Program-made: the position numbers and the translations under genes
NCBI GenBank assembly: GCA_943325035.2
Contig: CALPNW020000004.1
Span: 1-42,855, forward strand
DNA: 42,855 nucleotides
DNA from: Sphingobacterium thalpophilum
GTDB lineage: Bacteria; Bacteroidota; Bacteroidia; Chitinophagales; Chitinophagaceae
Direction of reading: 5' to 3'
Shown: positions 10,028-19,531 of the stretch, in pieces
Layout of the letters: every line of letters begins with the position of its first letter
How positions within the stretch are numbered: the first letter of the stretch is position 1
The notes under the pieces: model-generated
Told to the model about the DNA's origin: nothing
Databases searched by the model: none
Seen by the model: only the letters and a program-made list of their open reading frames with translations

Positions 10028-13000
10028 ATGAGAAAACTAGTCACAGTTTTCCTGTGTGTGGTATTGACTGTTTTACAACTGAACGCTCAAAATCGTACAA
10101 TTACAGGAAAGGTTCTCGGCGATAATGGCGCCCCTTTAACAGGAGCTACCGTAAAGGTAGTTGGCTCTTCAATCAAAACATTAACCAATGAAGTAGGAAA
10201 TTATTCTATTTCTGTTCCTGCAACAGCTAAATCTTTACAGATATCATTTGTGGGTTTTGCAAACAAAACACTCACCATTGGTAAAGAAAGTAACATTAGT
10301 GTTCAATTGATCAATAACAGTGCTGACTTGGATGAAGTGGTGGTATCTACAGGTATTACCAAACAAAAAAGATCAGAATTTACTGGAGCTGGAACAACTA
10401 TTTCAGCAAAATCTTTGGTTGATCGCCCAGTAGGGTCTTTTGATCAATTATTACAAGGTCAAGTTCCGGGATTGTCTGCATTAACAACAAGTGGTCAACC
10501 AGGAACAAATACTAATATCATTATTAGAGGTCAAGGTTCAATTTCTGGTGGAAGCAGCCCATTGTATATTGTTGATGGTATTCCAGTGGAAGCTGGTGTT
10601 TTTCAAGGATTGAATCCACACGACTTTGAAAGCCTGGATGTATTAAGAGATGCAGCTGCATCTTCTTTATATGGTTCTAGAGGTTCTGCTGGTGTAATTG
10701 TAATTACTACCAAAAAAGGAAAGGCTGGAAAAATGAAATTCGCTTATAATGGTCAAATAGGCCAAAAAGCAAGACCCACTTTTGCTTTTAGACCAATGAA
10801 TACTACTGAACTTTTAAAAGCTCAGGAAGATATGGGTAAAATTGCTGGTGGCGGTTCTGCAATGCCAGGTTGGTTTTATTCAAAGCAAAATCCTCGTTAT
10901 GCTACTTTAGGAACTGCTGGTCAAGCGCAAGCAGATTTTTTGTTAGACTCTATTTCAAAAATCAATACCAATTGGGCTGATTATATGTTTAGAGATGGTA
11001 ATTTTTCTAATCATCAGATTACTTTATCAGGCGGTACGGGTAAAACAACTATTTATTCTAGTTTGGAATTCTACAATGAAGAAGGTACAACACCAAGAAC
11101 AGATATGAAGCGTGTATCTTTTAGAACCAATGTAGATTATGTAGATGATAAATTTAGCTTATCTGTACAGTCTAGTTTGGCATACACTAAAAGAAATTTC
11201 CAACAAAGTGCTACTACCAATAGCACAGGTAATCCATTCTTGGCTATTAATATACAGTCTCCCTACGGTTTAGCATTCAAACCAGATGGTTCTGGAAATT
11301 ATGCAACTGGAATTGGTGCGCCATTTACTGGAGCAAACCAATTGGATTTAACTAGATATGATCTAAACTATAACGATCAGTTAAAAGCAGTATTAAGTAT
11401 CAATTCTTCCTATAAAATAACCAATGACTTAACTGCATCAATTACTACAGGTATAGATTTTAGAGAAACTCAAGCTTCAAATTATTTAAGTAGACAAGCT
11501 TTTTTAAGAACCCCTGCTGCTTCATCTTCTCCTACAACTATAGCAGGTTCTCAATTTGAATCATTAGGTAGATTTTTATCTTTAAATGTACGTCCTTCAA
11601 TAAGCTATAATAAAGTTATTTCACAAAAGCATAAAATTAATGCGGGTGTTTATGGAGAAGCTTTGAATCAATATTCTAAAAGCTTCTCATTAACTGGTTA
11701 TGGTATTGATCCACGTACACCAAATACTCCTGCTGCAATTACACAAGGAAACGCTGTGAACTTATTGTTTGCAAACGTTGGTGGAGGTAAATCACAGAAT
11801 GCATTATTATCTCTTTTGGGAATTGCAACCTATACTTATGATGGAAAATATTCTATCACAGGTTCATACAGATATGATGGATCTTCAAAATTACCTTCTA
11901 AAAATAGATGGACTCCTTTCTATTCTATTTCTGCAAAATGGAATGTGATGAAAGAGAAGTTTATGCAGAATGTTAACTGGATCAATAATTTAAGTGTAAG
12001 AGCAAGTTATGGTGGATCTGGAAATAGTGATAACTTTCCTTTCGGAGATTTTGGATATTTACCAACTTATTCAGCTAGTGGTAACTACTCTGGTTTAACA
12101 ACAATGGCTGTTAGTTCTTTAGGAAATCCAGACTTGAAATGGGAAACTGTTTATCAAACCAATATAGGTACTGACTTTTCTTTCTTTAAAGATAGATTAT
12201 ACGGTAGCATTGATGTGTACGACAAGCGTACCAAAGATTTATTTGTTCAAAAGCAATTAACAGCTGAAGGAACTGGTGCTTCTATAACTGTAAATGCGGG
12301 TACTATGCAGAATAAAGGTGTTGAAATGGTATTGAATTATGATTTAATCAATAACAAGGATCTACGTTGGACGATCACTGCAAATGCTGCATACAATAAA
12401 AATACTATTCTAGATTTAGGTGGCTTAGATTCATACCCTTCTGGAACTTCTTTGATATCTGTTGGTAAGCCTTTGGGTTCAATCTTCGAAGTGAAGTGGG
12501 CAGGCGTTGATCCTGCAAGTGGTGCGCCATTATATTATACCAAAGCTGGCAAAGTAACATCTTCATACAGTGCAAATGATGCCGTACAAGATTATGGAAC
12601 TTACGAAGCTCCTTGGAAAGGTGGTTTCGGATCTCAATTGCGTTATAAAGCATTTGACTTCTCTATTTTATTTAGCTGGCAACAAGGGGCATATAAAACA
12701 GATAACTTAGAATATTTTGCGGAGAATCCTGTTGGATTTATGGGTGGTGGATACAATCAATCTTCAGATTTGAATTTCTGGAAGAAAGCAGGTGATATTG
12801 CATCAACACCTAGTCCTTTGTATGGTACCAATTTCTCTTCTAAATTAATTCATGGAACTGATTTCATGCGTTTAAGAGATCTAACAATTGGATACAATAT
12901 GCCAGCAGCTCTAATTAAGAAAATCGGATTTATTTCAAGATTGAGATTCTTTGTTCAAGGTAGCAACTTAGCTATTTGGACAAAATGGAGAGGAATGGAT

Positions 13001-13084
13001 CCTGAAGCGGGAGGTTCAAATATTAATTTAAGTGAATTCCCTAATCCACGTGCAGTAACTGGAGGATTAAACATTACTTTCTAA
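10028..13084 (+). CDS. SusC/RagA-family TonB-linked outer membrane protein (pair 2)
   Basis: ITGKVLGDNGAPLTGATVKVVG; LDEVVVSTGITKQKRSEFTGAG; IIRGQGSISGGSSPLYIVDGIPV; SSLYGSRGSAGVIVITTKKGK; C-terminal ITF. Confidence 0.95.
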   Translation: MRKLVTVFLCVVLTVLQLNAQNRTITGKVLGDNGAPLTGATVKVVGSSIKTLTNEVGNYSISVPATAKSLQISFVGFANKTLTIGKESNISVQLINNSADLDEVVVSTGITKQKRSEFTGAGTTISAKSLVDRPVGSFDQLLQGQVPGLSALTTSGQPGTNTNIIIRGQGSISGGSSPLYIVDGIPVEAGVFQGLNPHDFESLDVLRDAAASSLYGSRGSAGVIVITTKKGKAGKMKFAYNGQIGQKARPTFAFRPMNTTELLKAQEDMGKIAGGGSAMPGWFYSKQNPRYATLGTAGQAQADFLLDSISKINTNWADYMFRDGNFSNHQITLSGGTGKTTIYSSLEFYNEEGTTPRTDMKRVSFRTNVDYVDDKFSLSVQSSLAYTKRNFQQSATTNSTGNPFLAINIQSPYGLAFKPDGSGNYATGIGAPFTGANQLDLTRYDLNYNDQLKAVLSINSSYKITNDLTASITTGIDFRETQASNYLSRQAFLRTPAASSSPTTIAGSQFESLGRFLSLNVRPSISYNKVISQKHKINAGVYGEALNQYSKSFSLTGYGIDPRTPNTPAAITQGNAVNLLFANVGGGKSQNALLSLLGIATYTYDGKYSITGSYRYDGSSKLPSKNRWTPFYSISAKWNVMKEKFMQNVNWINNLSVRASYGGSGNSDNFPFGDFGYLPTYSASGNYSGLTTMAVSSLGNPDLKWETVYQTNIGTDFSFFKDRLYGSIDVYDKRTKDLFVQKQLTAEGTGASITVNAGTMQNKGVEMVLNYDLINNKDLRWTITANAAYNKNTILDLGGLDSYPSGTSLISVGKPLGSIFEVKWAGVDPASGAPLYYTKAGKVTSSYSANDAVQDYGTYEAPWKGGFGSQLRYKAFDFSILFSWQQGAYKTDNLEYFAENPVGFMGGGYNQSSDLNFWKKAGDIASTPSPLYGTNFSSKLIHGTDFMRLRDLTIGYNMPAALIKKIGFISRLRFFVQGSNLAIWTKWRGMDPEAGGSNINLSEFPNPRAVTGGLNITF

Positions 13085-13109
13085 TTATCTAATTGAAAAA
13101 AATATTAAA

Positions 13110-14519
13110 ATGAAACTACATAAATACTTTGTTTACACAGTACTTGGTGCGAGTTTATTAGGCAGTTGTTCTAAACAACTTGAACTAGCTCCCACCGACG
13201 TATTCTCTGATGTAAACGCATTCACTACCATTGCAGACGCTCAATTAGCAGTTAATGGAGCATATGCTCGTTATGGTGCAAATGCAAACACCATTTATTC
13301 AACTGCTTTGGTTACAGATGAAGCAAAATTAGGTGTGGATAATGCAGGCCAAGGTGCACTTACTTTTAGATATCAATACAGTGCAGATGCAACCACCGGA
13401 GGTGATGTTGCTGCAGCTTATACTGGTTACTATTCGTTAATCGATCAGGTGAACAGAACGCTTGATAAATTACCAAGTGTTGCCGCATCTGCTGCAGAAG
13501 AGCCAAGAAGAAATATCATTAAGGGTCAATTATTGGCTTTGAGAGCAATAGCACATTTTGATCTATTACAGACTTACAGTAACGCATATAGCCCAGCAGA
13601 ATTAGGAGTTCCTATCATGTTGAAGTCTGATATATTAGTTAAGCCGGCTAGAAATACTACATTAGAAGTAGTTACTCAAATTGAAAAAGATTTGAATGAT
13701 GCATTTGCACTTTCACCTGTAGTATCTACTGCTTCTTTTCAAGATACAGTAATGAATCAAGTGAATATCAATGCATACCGTGCTAAGGTAGCTTTGTATA
13801 AAGGTGATTTTACGAATGCAATTACTTATTCAACATCGGTAATCAATTCAAATGTTAAGCCATTGGCAGCCAATGCAACTGATTTTGGTGGAATTTGGAC
13901 AGATGCCAATGTGTTTGAAACATTGTTTAGAATCAGATATGCAACAGGTACGAATATTGGTGGACTTTGGACTACCACTGGAAACTTGGTATATATCGGA
14001 CCAGCGGATAAATTGATGGCAACATTTACTGCTACTGATATCAGAAGGGCTGCTTATTTTGCTTCTTTCCCAACAACACCTGCAAAACCATATGTAAATA
14101 AATTCTTTAATTCATCTAAAGGTGGCAGAGTTGTAGACATGAAAGCAATCAGAATTGCTGAAATGTATTTGATACGTGCAGAAGCTTATGCTAAATCTTC
14201 AACTCCAAATGTTTTATTAGGATCTGCTGATTTAAATACACTTAGAGCAAGTAGAATCACAGGATATGTGAATGCTGTATTTGCAACTCCTGCTGATTTA
14301 TTAACTGCAGTTTTAAACGAGAGATATAAAGAGCTTTGTTTTGAAGGCTCTAGATTGTTCGACTTAAAAAGAAATAATCTTTCGGTAAGTAGAGGCGCAA
14401 CTGATGTAACCAGTGCTTCATGGCAGACCATGTCAGCTGGAAACTTCAGATTTGTTTTCCCTATTCCTCAGTATGAAATATTGGCAAATCCTAATATGGT
14501 ACAAAACCCAGGTTATTAA
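13110..14519 (+). CDS. RagB/SusD-family lipoprotein (pair 2)
   Basis: Lipobox LLGSCSK; IRIAEMYLIRAEAYAK; NERYKELCFEGSRLFDLKRNN; FRFVFPIPQYEILANPNMVQNPGY. Confidence 0.93.
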   Translation: MKLHKYFVYTVLGASLLGSCSKQLELAPTDVFSDVNAFTTIADAQLAVNGAYARYGANANTIYSTALVTDEAKLGVDNAGQGALTFRYQYSADATTGGDVAAAYTGYYSLIDQVNRTLDKLPSVAASAAEEPRRNIIKGQLLALRAIAHFDLLQTYSNAYSPAELGVPIMLKSDILVKPARNTTLEVVTQIEKDLNDAFALSPVVSTASFQDTVMNQVNINAYRAKVALYKGDFTNAITYSTSVINSNVKPLAANATDFGGIWTDANVFETLFRIRYATGTNIGGLWTTTGNLVYIGPADKLMATFTATDIRRAAYFASFPTTPAKPYVNKFFNSSKGGRVVDMKAIRIAEMYLIRAEAYAKSSTPNVLLGSADLNTLRASRITGYVNAVFATPADLLTAVLNERYKELCFEGSRLFDLKRNNLSVSRGATDVTSASWQTMSAGNFRFVFPIPQYEILANPNMVQNPGY

Positions 14520-14546
14520 TAGTTGAGACCAACAAAAAACATAATT

Positions 14547-15425
14547 ATGAAAAAAAATAAATTTTATTTTCCAGCACTCGGATTAACCTTGATGGTGATG
14601 ATCCTGGCTTGTAATAAAAACAATCCATACGATACAATTACCCCACCAGCACAGGCGCATTTTTTGAATGCTACAATTGGTACCTATTTTGTAAAAAATG
14701 ATCCTAACTCAACTTTTAAAATTCCAGTTGGAGTTACTACTAAATCAGGATCAAGCAGAAATATTACTTACACAGTAACTTCTCCAACAGGAGCAACTTC
14801 TGGATCTCAATATACATTACCGGCAAGCTCTGTTACAATTGCCGCAGGTAGTGTTGTAGATTCATTAACTGTAAAAGGAATTTTTGCAGGATTCCCAGGA
14901 GTTAGGGTTGATACCTTGACCTTCAATATTACTGGTGGAGACGCTGCAGCGTCAGATTATAATAGAACTTACAAATTGGTTATGCGTAAGTTTTGTGATG
15001 TTATTTCTACAGGATTAACAGGAAATTATACCACATCAAGAGATTATGATCAATCATTAACTGGCGCTGCAAGTGCTGCAAGGTATACCGCTTCAGTATC
15101 TAACTGGACTCCTTTAACTGCAACTACTGCATCTGTTACTATTAAAAACCTAGCTGCAACAAGTGATATTGGTTTTGGTCCTTTTGCAGCCAATGAGCCA
15201 ATAGCTTTAAACGGCGTAACTGCTATTTTAAACTGGACTAATCCTGCTAGCTTTACGGTAACTATTGCTAGTCAACCATACATGTTAACTACATTTGGTT
15301 ATGGTGCTTCTACTATTTCTGGAACAGGATCATTTTCTTCTTGTGACCAAACATTTACACTAAATACAGTAGTTAGGGTTTCTGTAGGAGCTTTTACTGC
15401 TGTGATTTCTACATTGACTAGATAA
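14547..15425 (+). CDS. Hypothetical lipoprotein associated with susCD pair 2
   Basis: ATG 14547: MKKNKFYFPALGLTLMVMILACNKN lipobox; N-terminal Calx-beta/DUF4843-like segment (FKIPVGVTTKSGSSRNITYTVTSPTGATSGSQYTLPASSVTIAAGS). ORF listed from a TTG at 14523. Confidence 0.7.
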   Translation: MKKNKFYFPALGLTLMVMILACNKNNPYDTITPPAQAHFLNATIGTYFVKNDPNSTFKIPVGVTTKSGSSRNITYTVTSPTGATSGSQYTLPASSVTIAAGSVVDSLTVKGIFAGFPGVRVDTLTFNITGGDAAASDYNRTYKLVMRKFCDVISTGLTGNYTTSRDYDQSLTGAASAARYTASVSNWTPLTATTASVTIKNLAATSDIGFGPFAANEPIALNGVTAILNWTNPASFTVTIASQPYMLTTFGYGASTISGTGSFSSCDQTFTLNTVVRVSVGAFTAVISTLTR

Positions 15426-15445
15426 TTGATCGTTGATATATTTAC

Positions 15446-15480
15446 TGCCTCGTTAATTTTTATTAACGAGGCAATTTTTT
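15446..15480 (+). terminator. Rho-independent terminator
   Basis: TGCCTCGTTAA TTTTTA TTAACGAGGCA followed by ATTTTTTTT. Confidence 0.9.
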
Positions 15481-15497
15481 TACTTTGATACTATTTT

Positions 15498-16199
15498 ATG
15501 AAAACGTTATTTCTTGGTTTGGTTTTTATTTTTTCATTTCAATCGATCCTTCAGGCACAATCAGGCAGTAATAGTTTAGCATTGCTGCAAGATTTAAATG
15601 GAAGTCCCTTAAGAGTTGGAAATGCTAAATCTGTAGAGGGTAATCCTTTTTTCAAATCGAGCTTTTGTGAAGCGAACCTAATTACTAGTGAAGGAAATAA
15701 ATACGCTAATGTTCGAACCAAATTAAATTTGCAGAATAACATCGTTATTTATACAAAAACTGAATTGGATGAAAATGAGTTTACACCAACAGTTCAAATA
15801 AAGCAAATTCAATTTATTGGATGTTCCGATAGTAAAGGAGTGGCAATTTTTCAATCTGGTTTTCCACCAATTGGCAAACAAGATGAAAGTGTTTTTTACC
15901 AAGTATTGGATTCTGGTAAAACTAAATTGTTGAAATATTATCAAATAGATGAAACACAAAATGCCGTAAACGGATTAAATCCCGGAGCACCTTCTATTCT
16001 CTTGCTAAAAGTTGAATTTTATTTTGTATTTGATTCTTTAAAAGGAATGAAGAAAATAACTAAATCCAATGACGATGTGTTGAACTATTTTTCTGATAAG
16101 AAATCTTTAATAGAAACATTTATTGCAACCAATAAATTAAAGTGCAAAAGGGAGGAAGATTTGATAAAAGTGTTCAATTATTATAATTCTTTAAACTGA
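15498..16199 (+). CDS. Secreted hypothetical protein, no recognised family
   Basis: Signal peptide MKTLFLGLVFIFSFQSILQAQ; 233 aa; flanked by its own terminators. Confidence 0.75.
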   Translation: MKTLFLGLVFIFSFQSILQAQSGSNSLALLQDLNGSPLRVGNAKSVEGNPFFKSSFCEANLITSEGNKYANVRTKLNLQNNIVIYTKTELDENEFTPTVQIKQIQFIGCSDSKGVAIFQSGFPPIGKQDESVFYQVLDSGKTKLLKYYQIDETQNAVNGLNPGAPSILLLKVEFYFVFDSLKGMKKITKSNDDVLNYFSDKKSLIETFIATNKLKCKREEDLIKVFNYYNSLN

Positions 16200-16220
16200 T
16201 TAATGTTAAACTATAAATGC

Positions 16221-16250
16221 AAAGCCAATCTTAAACAAGATTGGCTTTTG
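16221..16250 (+). terminator. Rho-independent terminator
   Basis: AAAGCCAATCTT AAAC AAGATTGGCTTT followed by T-rich sequence; 12-bp perfect stem. Confidence 0.75.
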
Positions 16251-16345
16251 TGTTAATAGTAGAAGTAGGACTGAGTTTCAGTCGGTTGCTAAAATCGATA
16301 TATGAAAAGAAGAATTGAGCCTTTTATACAAATAATGTTTATTTT

Positions 16346-16378
16346 TTGTAAAAATTAGTGATTCTTTAACTAATTTCG
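16346..16378 (+). promoter_or_regulatory. Putative promoter of susC pair 3
   Basis: TTG (16346-16348), 22 nt, TAATTTCG (16371-16378); TTTAACTAnTTTCG shared with the susC2 upstream region. Confidence 0.45.
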
Positions 16379-16403
16379 CCATCCTTAAATAAAAAACTGA
16401 ATT

Positions 16404-19400
16404 ATGAGAAAACTAGTCACATTATTCCTGTGTTTGGTAATGTCCCTGTTGCAATTACAGGCTCAGAACCGGACATTAACAGGGAAAATTACCGATGAGA
16501 AGGGCAGTCCGGTATTCGGAGCCTCTGTATTGGTTAAAGGAACTACTATTGGAACTACCACTAAGGAAGACGGACGTTTTAGTCTTTCAGTTCCGACTAC
16601 AGCAAAAGAGTTAATCGTTTCCGGACTCAATCTTGGAAAGAAAGATGTGAAGATTGAAAAGGGGAATGTTATTAATGTAACGCTGACCTCTACTATTGAA
16701 AATTTAGATGAGGTGGTTGTTACTGGTTACTCAAGGGAAAAGAAAGGTTCATTTGCAGGTGCGGCTACTGTAGTGAGCGGTAAATTAATCGAAACTGTTC
16801 CTGTAGGATCATTCGACCAGGCTATGCAGGGTCGTGTTCCGGGTATGCTTGTAAACTCTGGTTCTGGTCAGCCGGGAGCTGGTGCTTCGGTTACCATCAG
16901 AGGGGTACAATCTATCCAGGGTGCTGGTGCACAGCCATTGTATGTTATTGATGGTGTGCCATTGCCTGCATTTGATATGCAGTCAATCAATGCCAACGAC
17001 TTCGAATCTATCACTGTATTGAAAGACGCTAACGCAGCTGCTCTTTATGGTGCAAGAGGCGGTACCGGTGTTATTGTAATCACCACCAAAAAAGGTAAAG
17101 CTGGTGCAACCAATCTTACTTTCAGATCTCAGTTTGGATTTACTCAAAAGCCAGACTTTGGAAGAATGGACCTGATGAATACCAAAGAAATGCTGGCTTA
17201 TGAGGAAAGAGAAAAATTGCCTAGTACGCCAGGATGGGTATATTCCCCGTTGAACCCGGCAATTCCTGCTGGTTCTTCTGTTGCCCGTAAGGCATTTTTA
17301 TTAGACAGTATTGGTAAAATAGATATCGATTATACCAATATTTTCTTCCGTCAGGGTATTACCAAAACCAATGAGTTAAACGTATCCGGTGGTAATGAAA
17401 AAACAAGATTTTACCTGGCAGGTCAGTTATTTGATCAGCAGGGTATTGATCTGAATTCTCAGTTAACCAGATACAACGTTCGTTTTAACATTGAGCATAC
17501 TGTTAACAAATTAACTGTACAGTTTAATAATACGATTGGTTACTCTGTTAACAAAATAGCGGAAGGTGATGTACTGGGAAACAGTGCAAGAAATCCATTC
17601 CAAATGACTTTCCGTGCTAAAACTTATGAGAATCCATACAATGCAGATGGTTCACTCATTATCGGTTCTAGTACTCCATTGGTTCCCAAGCAAATGGGTA
17701 ACCTGTTGGAAGGTCTGCAGAATTCCAACAGAGGATATAAGCAGTTGAAGTTGAACTCTGGTTTAACGGTTGCTTACAAAATATTCCCTACTGTTACGTT
17801 CAAAAATACCGTTGGTCTTGACGTAGCAAGCAATGGAGAAACACGTTATATTAATGCAGCCTCTTATATAGGTTCTTTACAGACTTTCCAGTCTGGTCTG
17901 GCTCAGGAAGCTAACCTGATGAATACCCAGATGATCAACACTACCAGTTTGATCTACAATAAGCGGTACAATGATATCCATGAAGTAGAAGCAGGTGCTT
18001 ACTATGAAGTGGTTCAGGGATGGCAGAAAGCGGTAGGATTTACTTTGTATAATTTGGATCCACGTTTAACCGAAACTGGTCAGGGTGCGGGTGCATTGCC
18101 TGTGAGTTTAGGTCAAACAACCTATCCTCAGAATGCCACAAGTGCTAAGTCTTCATTTGGTATCCGTTCATATTTCGGAACCATCCGATACACTTATAAG
18201 AATAAGTATTCTATTAATGGTAATATCAGAAATGATGGTACTTCCCGTATTGCAAATATTGCAAACAGAGAAATTACCACCTGGTCTGCCGGTGCAACAT
18301 GGAACGTATTGAAAGAAGGTTTCATGAAGAACCAAAGCATATTTACTGATCTGCGCGTACGTGCCAGTTATGGTATTGTTCCAAATATCGGTAGTATTCA
18401 AACAGCTAGCTATGGCGCTTATCTTACCAGTGTTACCAACTACCAGGGACCTCAGGTGCCAACTTTTGGAACAACAAGCTATGCTGGTTCTGGTGTAACT
18501 GGTCTGGCTCCAACCGGCCCGGGTAACCCTAATCTGAAAATCGAGAGAATTCAGAAAACCAATATCGGTATCGATTTTGCCCTTTGGCAGAATCGTGCAA
18601 GATTCACTGTAGACGTTTACCAAAACAAAACAGTTGACTTGTTTGTCAACCAGCCACTTTCCGGAACAACCGGTTTCGGTAGCTTATACATCAATGCTGG
18701 TATCATGACCAATAAAGGTGTTGAGTTAGTGGCCAATTTTGATCTTGTTAAAAAGAAAGATTTTGGTTTAACAGTTGGTTTTAACCATTCTATCAATAAC
18801 AACAACATCGAAGATCTGGGTCTTGTGAATGAATTCTTTGCAGGAACATTCGTGATCAGAAAAGGTCTTCCTTATGGTTCACACTATACTTATAACTACT
18901 TAGGAGCTGATGTAGCAACCGGTAGGCCGAAATATGAAAAAGCAGATGGCACTATCACCACAGATATTGCACAAGCTGGTCAGTTTGCCAAATATGGCAC
19001 TTACCTTCCTAAGCACCAGGGCGGTTTCAACTTCGAACTCCGTTACAGAGCTATTACTGTGAGTGGTTTATTCACTTATCAGTTTGATGTTGTTAGAAGT
19101 AACAATACCAGAAACTGGATCACCAGAGGTACTCCGGGCTATCAGCAAATCGTAAGAGGTTCTAGAGAGTTGATCGAGAACCAGTGGCAGAAGCCGGGTG
19201 ATGTGAAATTATTCCAGTCTTCAGCTTATGATAGAAACTTTACTTCTTCTGATCTGGAAAATGCTAAGTTCCTGCGTTTCAGAAACCTGACTGTTTCTTA
19301 TCAGATACCTCCTATTAAAACTTCAGGTGGTACTGTTTTAATCAAATCTGCAAGATTCTATGTTCAAGGTCAGAACATCGCCATATGGAGTCCTTGGAGA

Positions 19401-19490
19401 GGTTTGGATCCTGAAGACAACAACAACATCAGTCTGAATGAGTATCCTAACCCAAGAATGATTGTAACAGGTATCGATATTAATTTTTAA
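16404..19490 (+). CDS. SusC/RagA-family TonB-linked outer membrane protein (pair 3)
   Basis: LTGKITDEKGSPVFGASVLVKGT; LDEVVVTGYSREKKGSFAGA; VTIRGVQSIQGAGAQPLYVIDGVPL; AALYGARGGTGVIVITTKKGK; C-terminal INF. Confidence 0.95.
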   Translation: MRKLVTLFLCLVMSLLQLQAQNRTLTGKITDEKGSPVFGASVLVKGTTIGTTTKEDGRFSLSVPTTAKELIVSGLNLGKKDVKIEKGNVINVTLTSTIENLDEVVVTGYSREKKGSFAGAATVVSGKLIETVPVGSFDQAMQGRVPGMLVNSGSGQPGAGASVTIRGVQSIQGAGAQPLYVIDGVPLPAFDMQSINANDFESITVLKDANAAALYGARGGTGVIVITTKKGKAGATNLTFRSQFGFTQKPDFGRMDLMNTKEMLAYEEREKLPSTPGWVYSPLNPAIPAGSSVARKAFLLDSIGKIDIDYTNIFFRQGITKTNELNVSGGNEKTRFYLAGQLFDQQGIDLNSQLTRYNVRFNIEHTVNKLTVQFNNTIGYSVNKIAEGDVLGNSARNPFQMTFRAKTYENPYNADGSLIIGSSTPLVPKQMGNLLEGLQNSNRGYKQLKLNSGLTVAYKIFPTVTFKNTVGLDVASNGETRYINAASYIGSLQTFQSGLAQEANLMNTQMINTTSLIYNKRYNDIHEVEAGAYYEVVQGWQKAVGFTLYNLDPRLTETGQGAGALPVSLGQTTYPQNATSAKSSFGIRSYFGTIRYTYKNKYSINGNIRNDGTSRIANIANREITTWSAGATWNVLKEGFMKNQSIFTDLRVRASYGIVPNIGSIQTASYGAYLTSVTNYQGPQVPTFGTTSYAGSGVTGLAPTGPGNPNLKIERIQKTNIGIDFALWQNRARFTVDVYQNKTVDLFVNQPLSGTTGFGSLYINAGIMTNKGVELVANFDLVKKKDFGLTVGFNHSINNNNIEDLGLVNEFFAGTFVIRKGLPYGSHYTYNYLGADVATGRPKYEKADGTITTDIAQAGQFAKYGTYLPKHQGGFNFELRYRAITVSGLFTYQFDVVRSNNTRNWITRGTPGYQQIVRGSRELIENQWQKPGDVKLFQSSAYDRNFTSSDLENAKFLRFRNLTVSYQIPPIKTSGGTVLIKSARFYVQGQNIAIWSPWRGLDPEDNNNISLNEYPNPRMIVTGIDINF

Positions 19491-19531
19491 CTAAAAAGGA
19501 TTGATATCTTATCATCTACTTGAATCAAAAA

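Noticed and set aside
16269-16283. Small inverted repeat GACTGA-GTT-TCAGTC
   Set aside because: Short 6-bp stem, no T-tract and no clear position relative to the promoter; probably chance.
18168-18623. 151-aa minus-strand ORF inside susC3
   Set aside because: Antisense to a strongly supported SusC; composition looks like a shadow frame.
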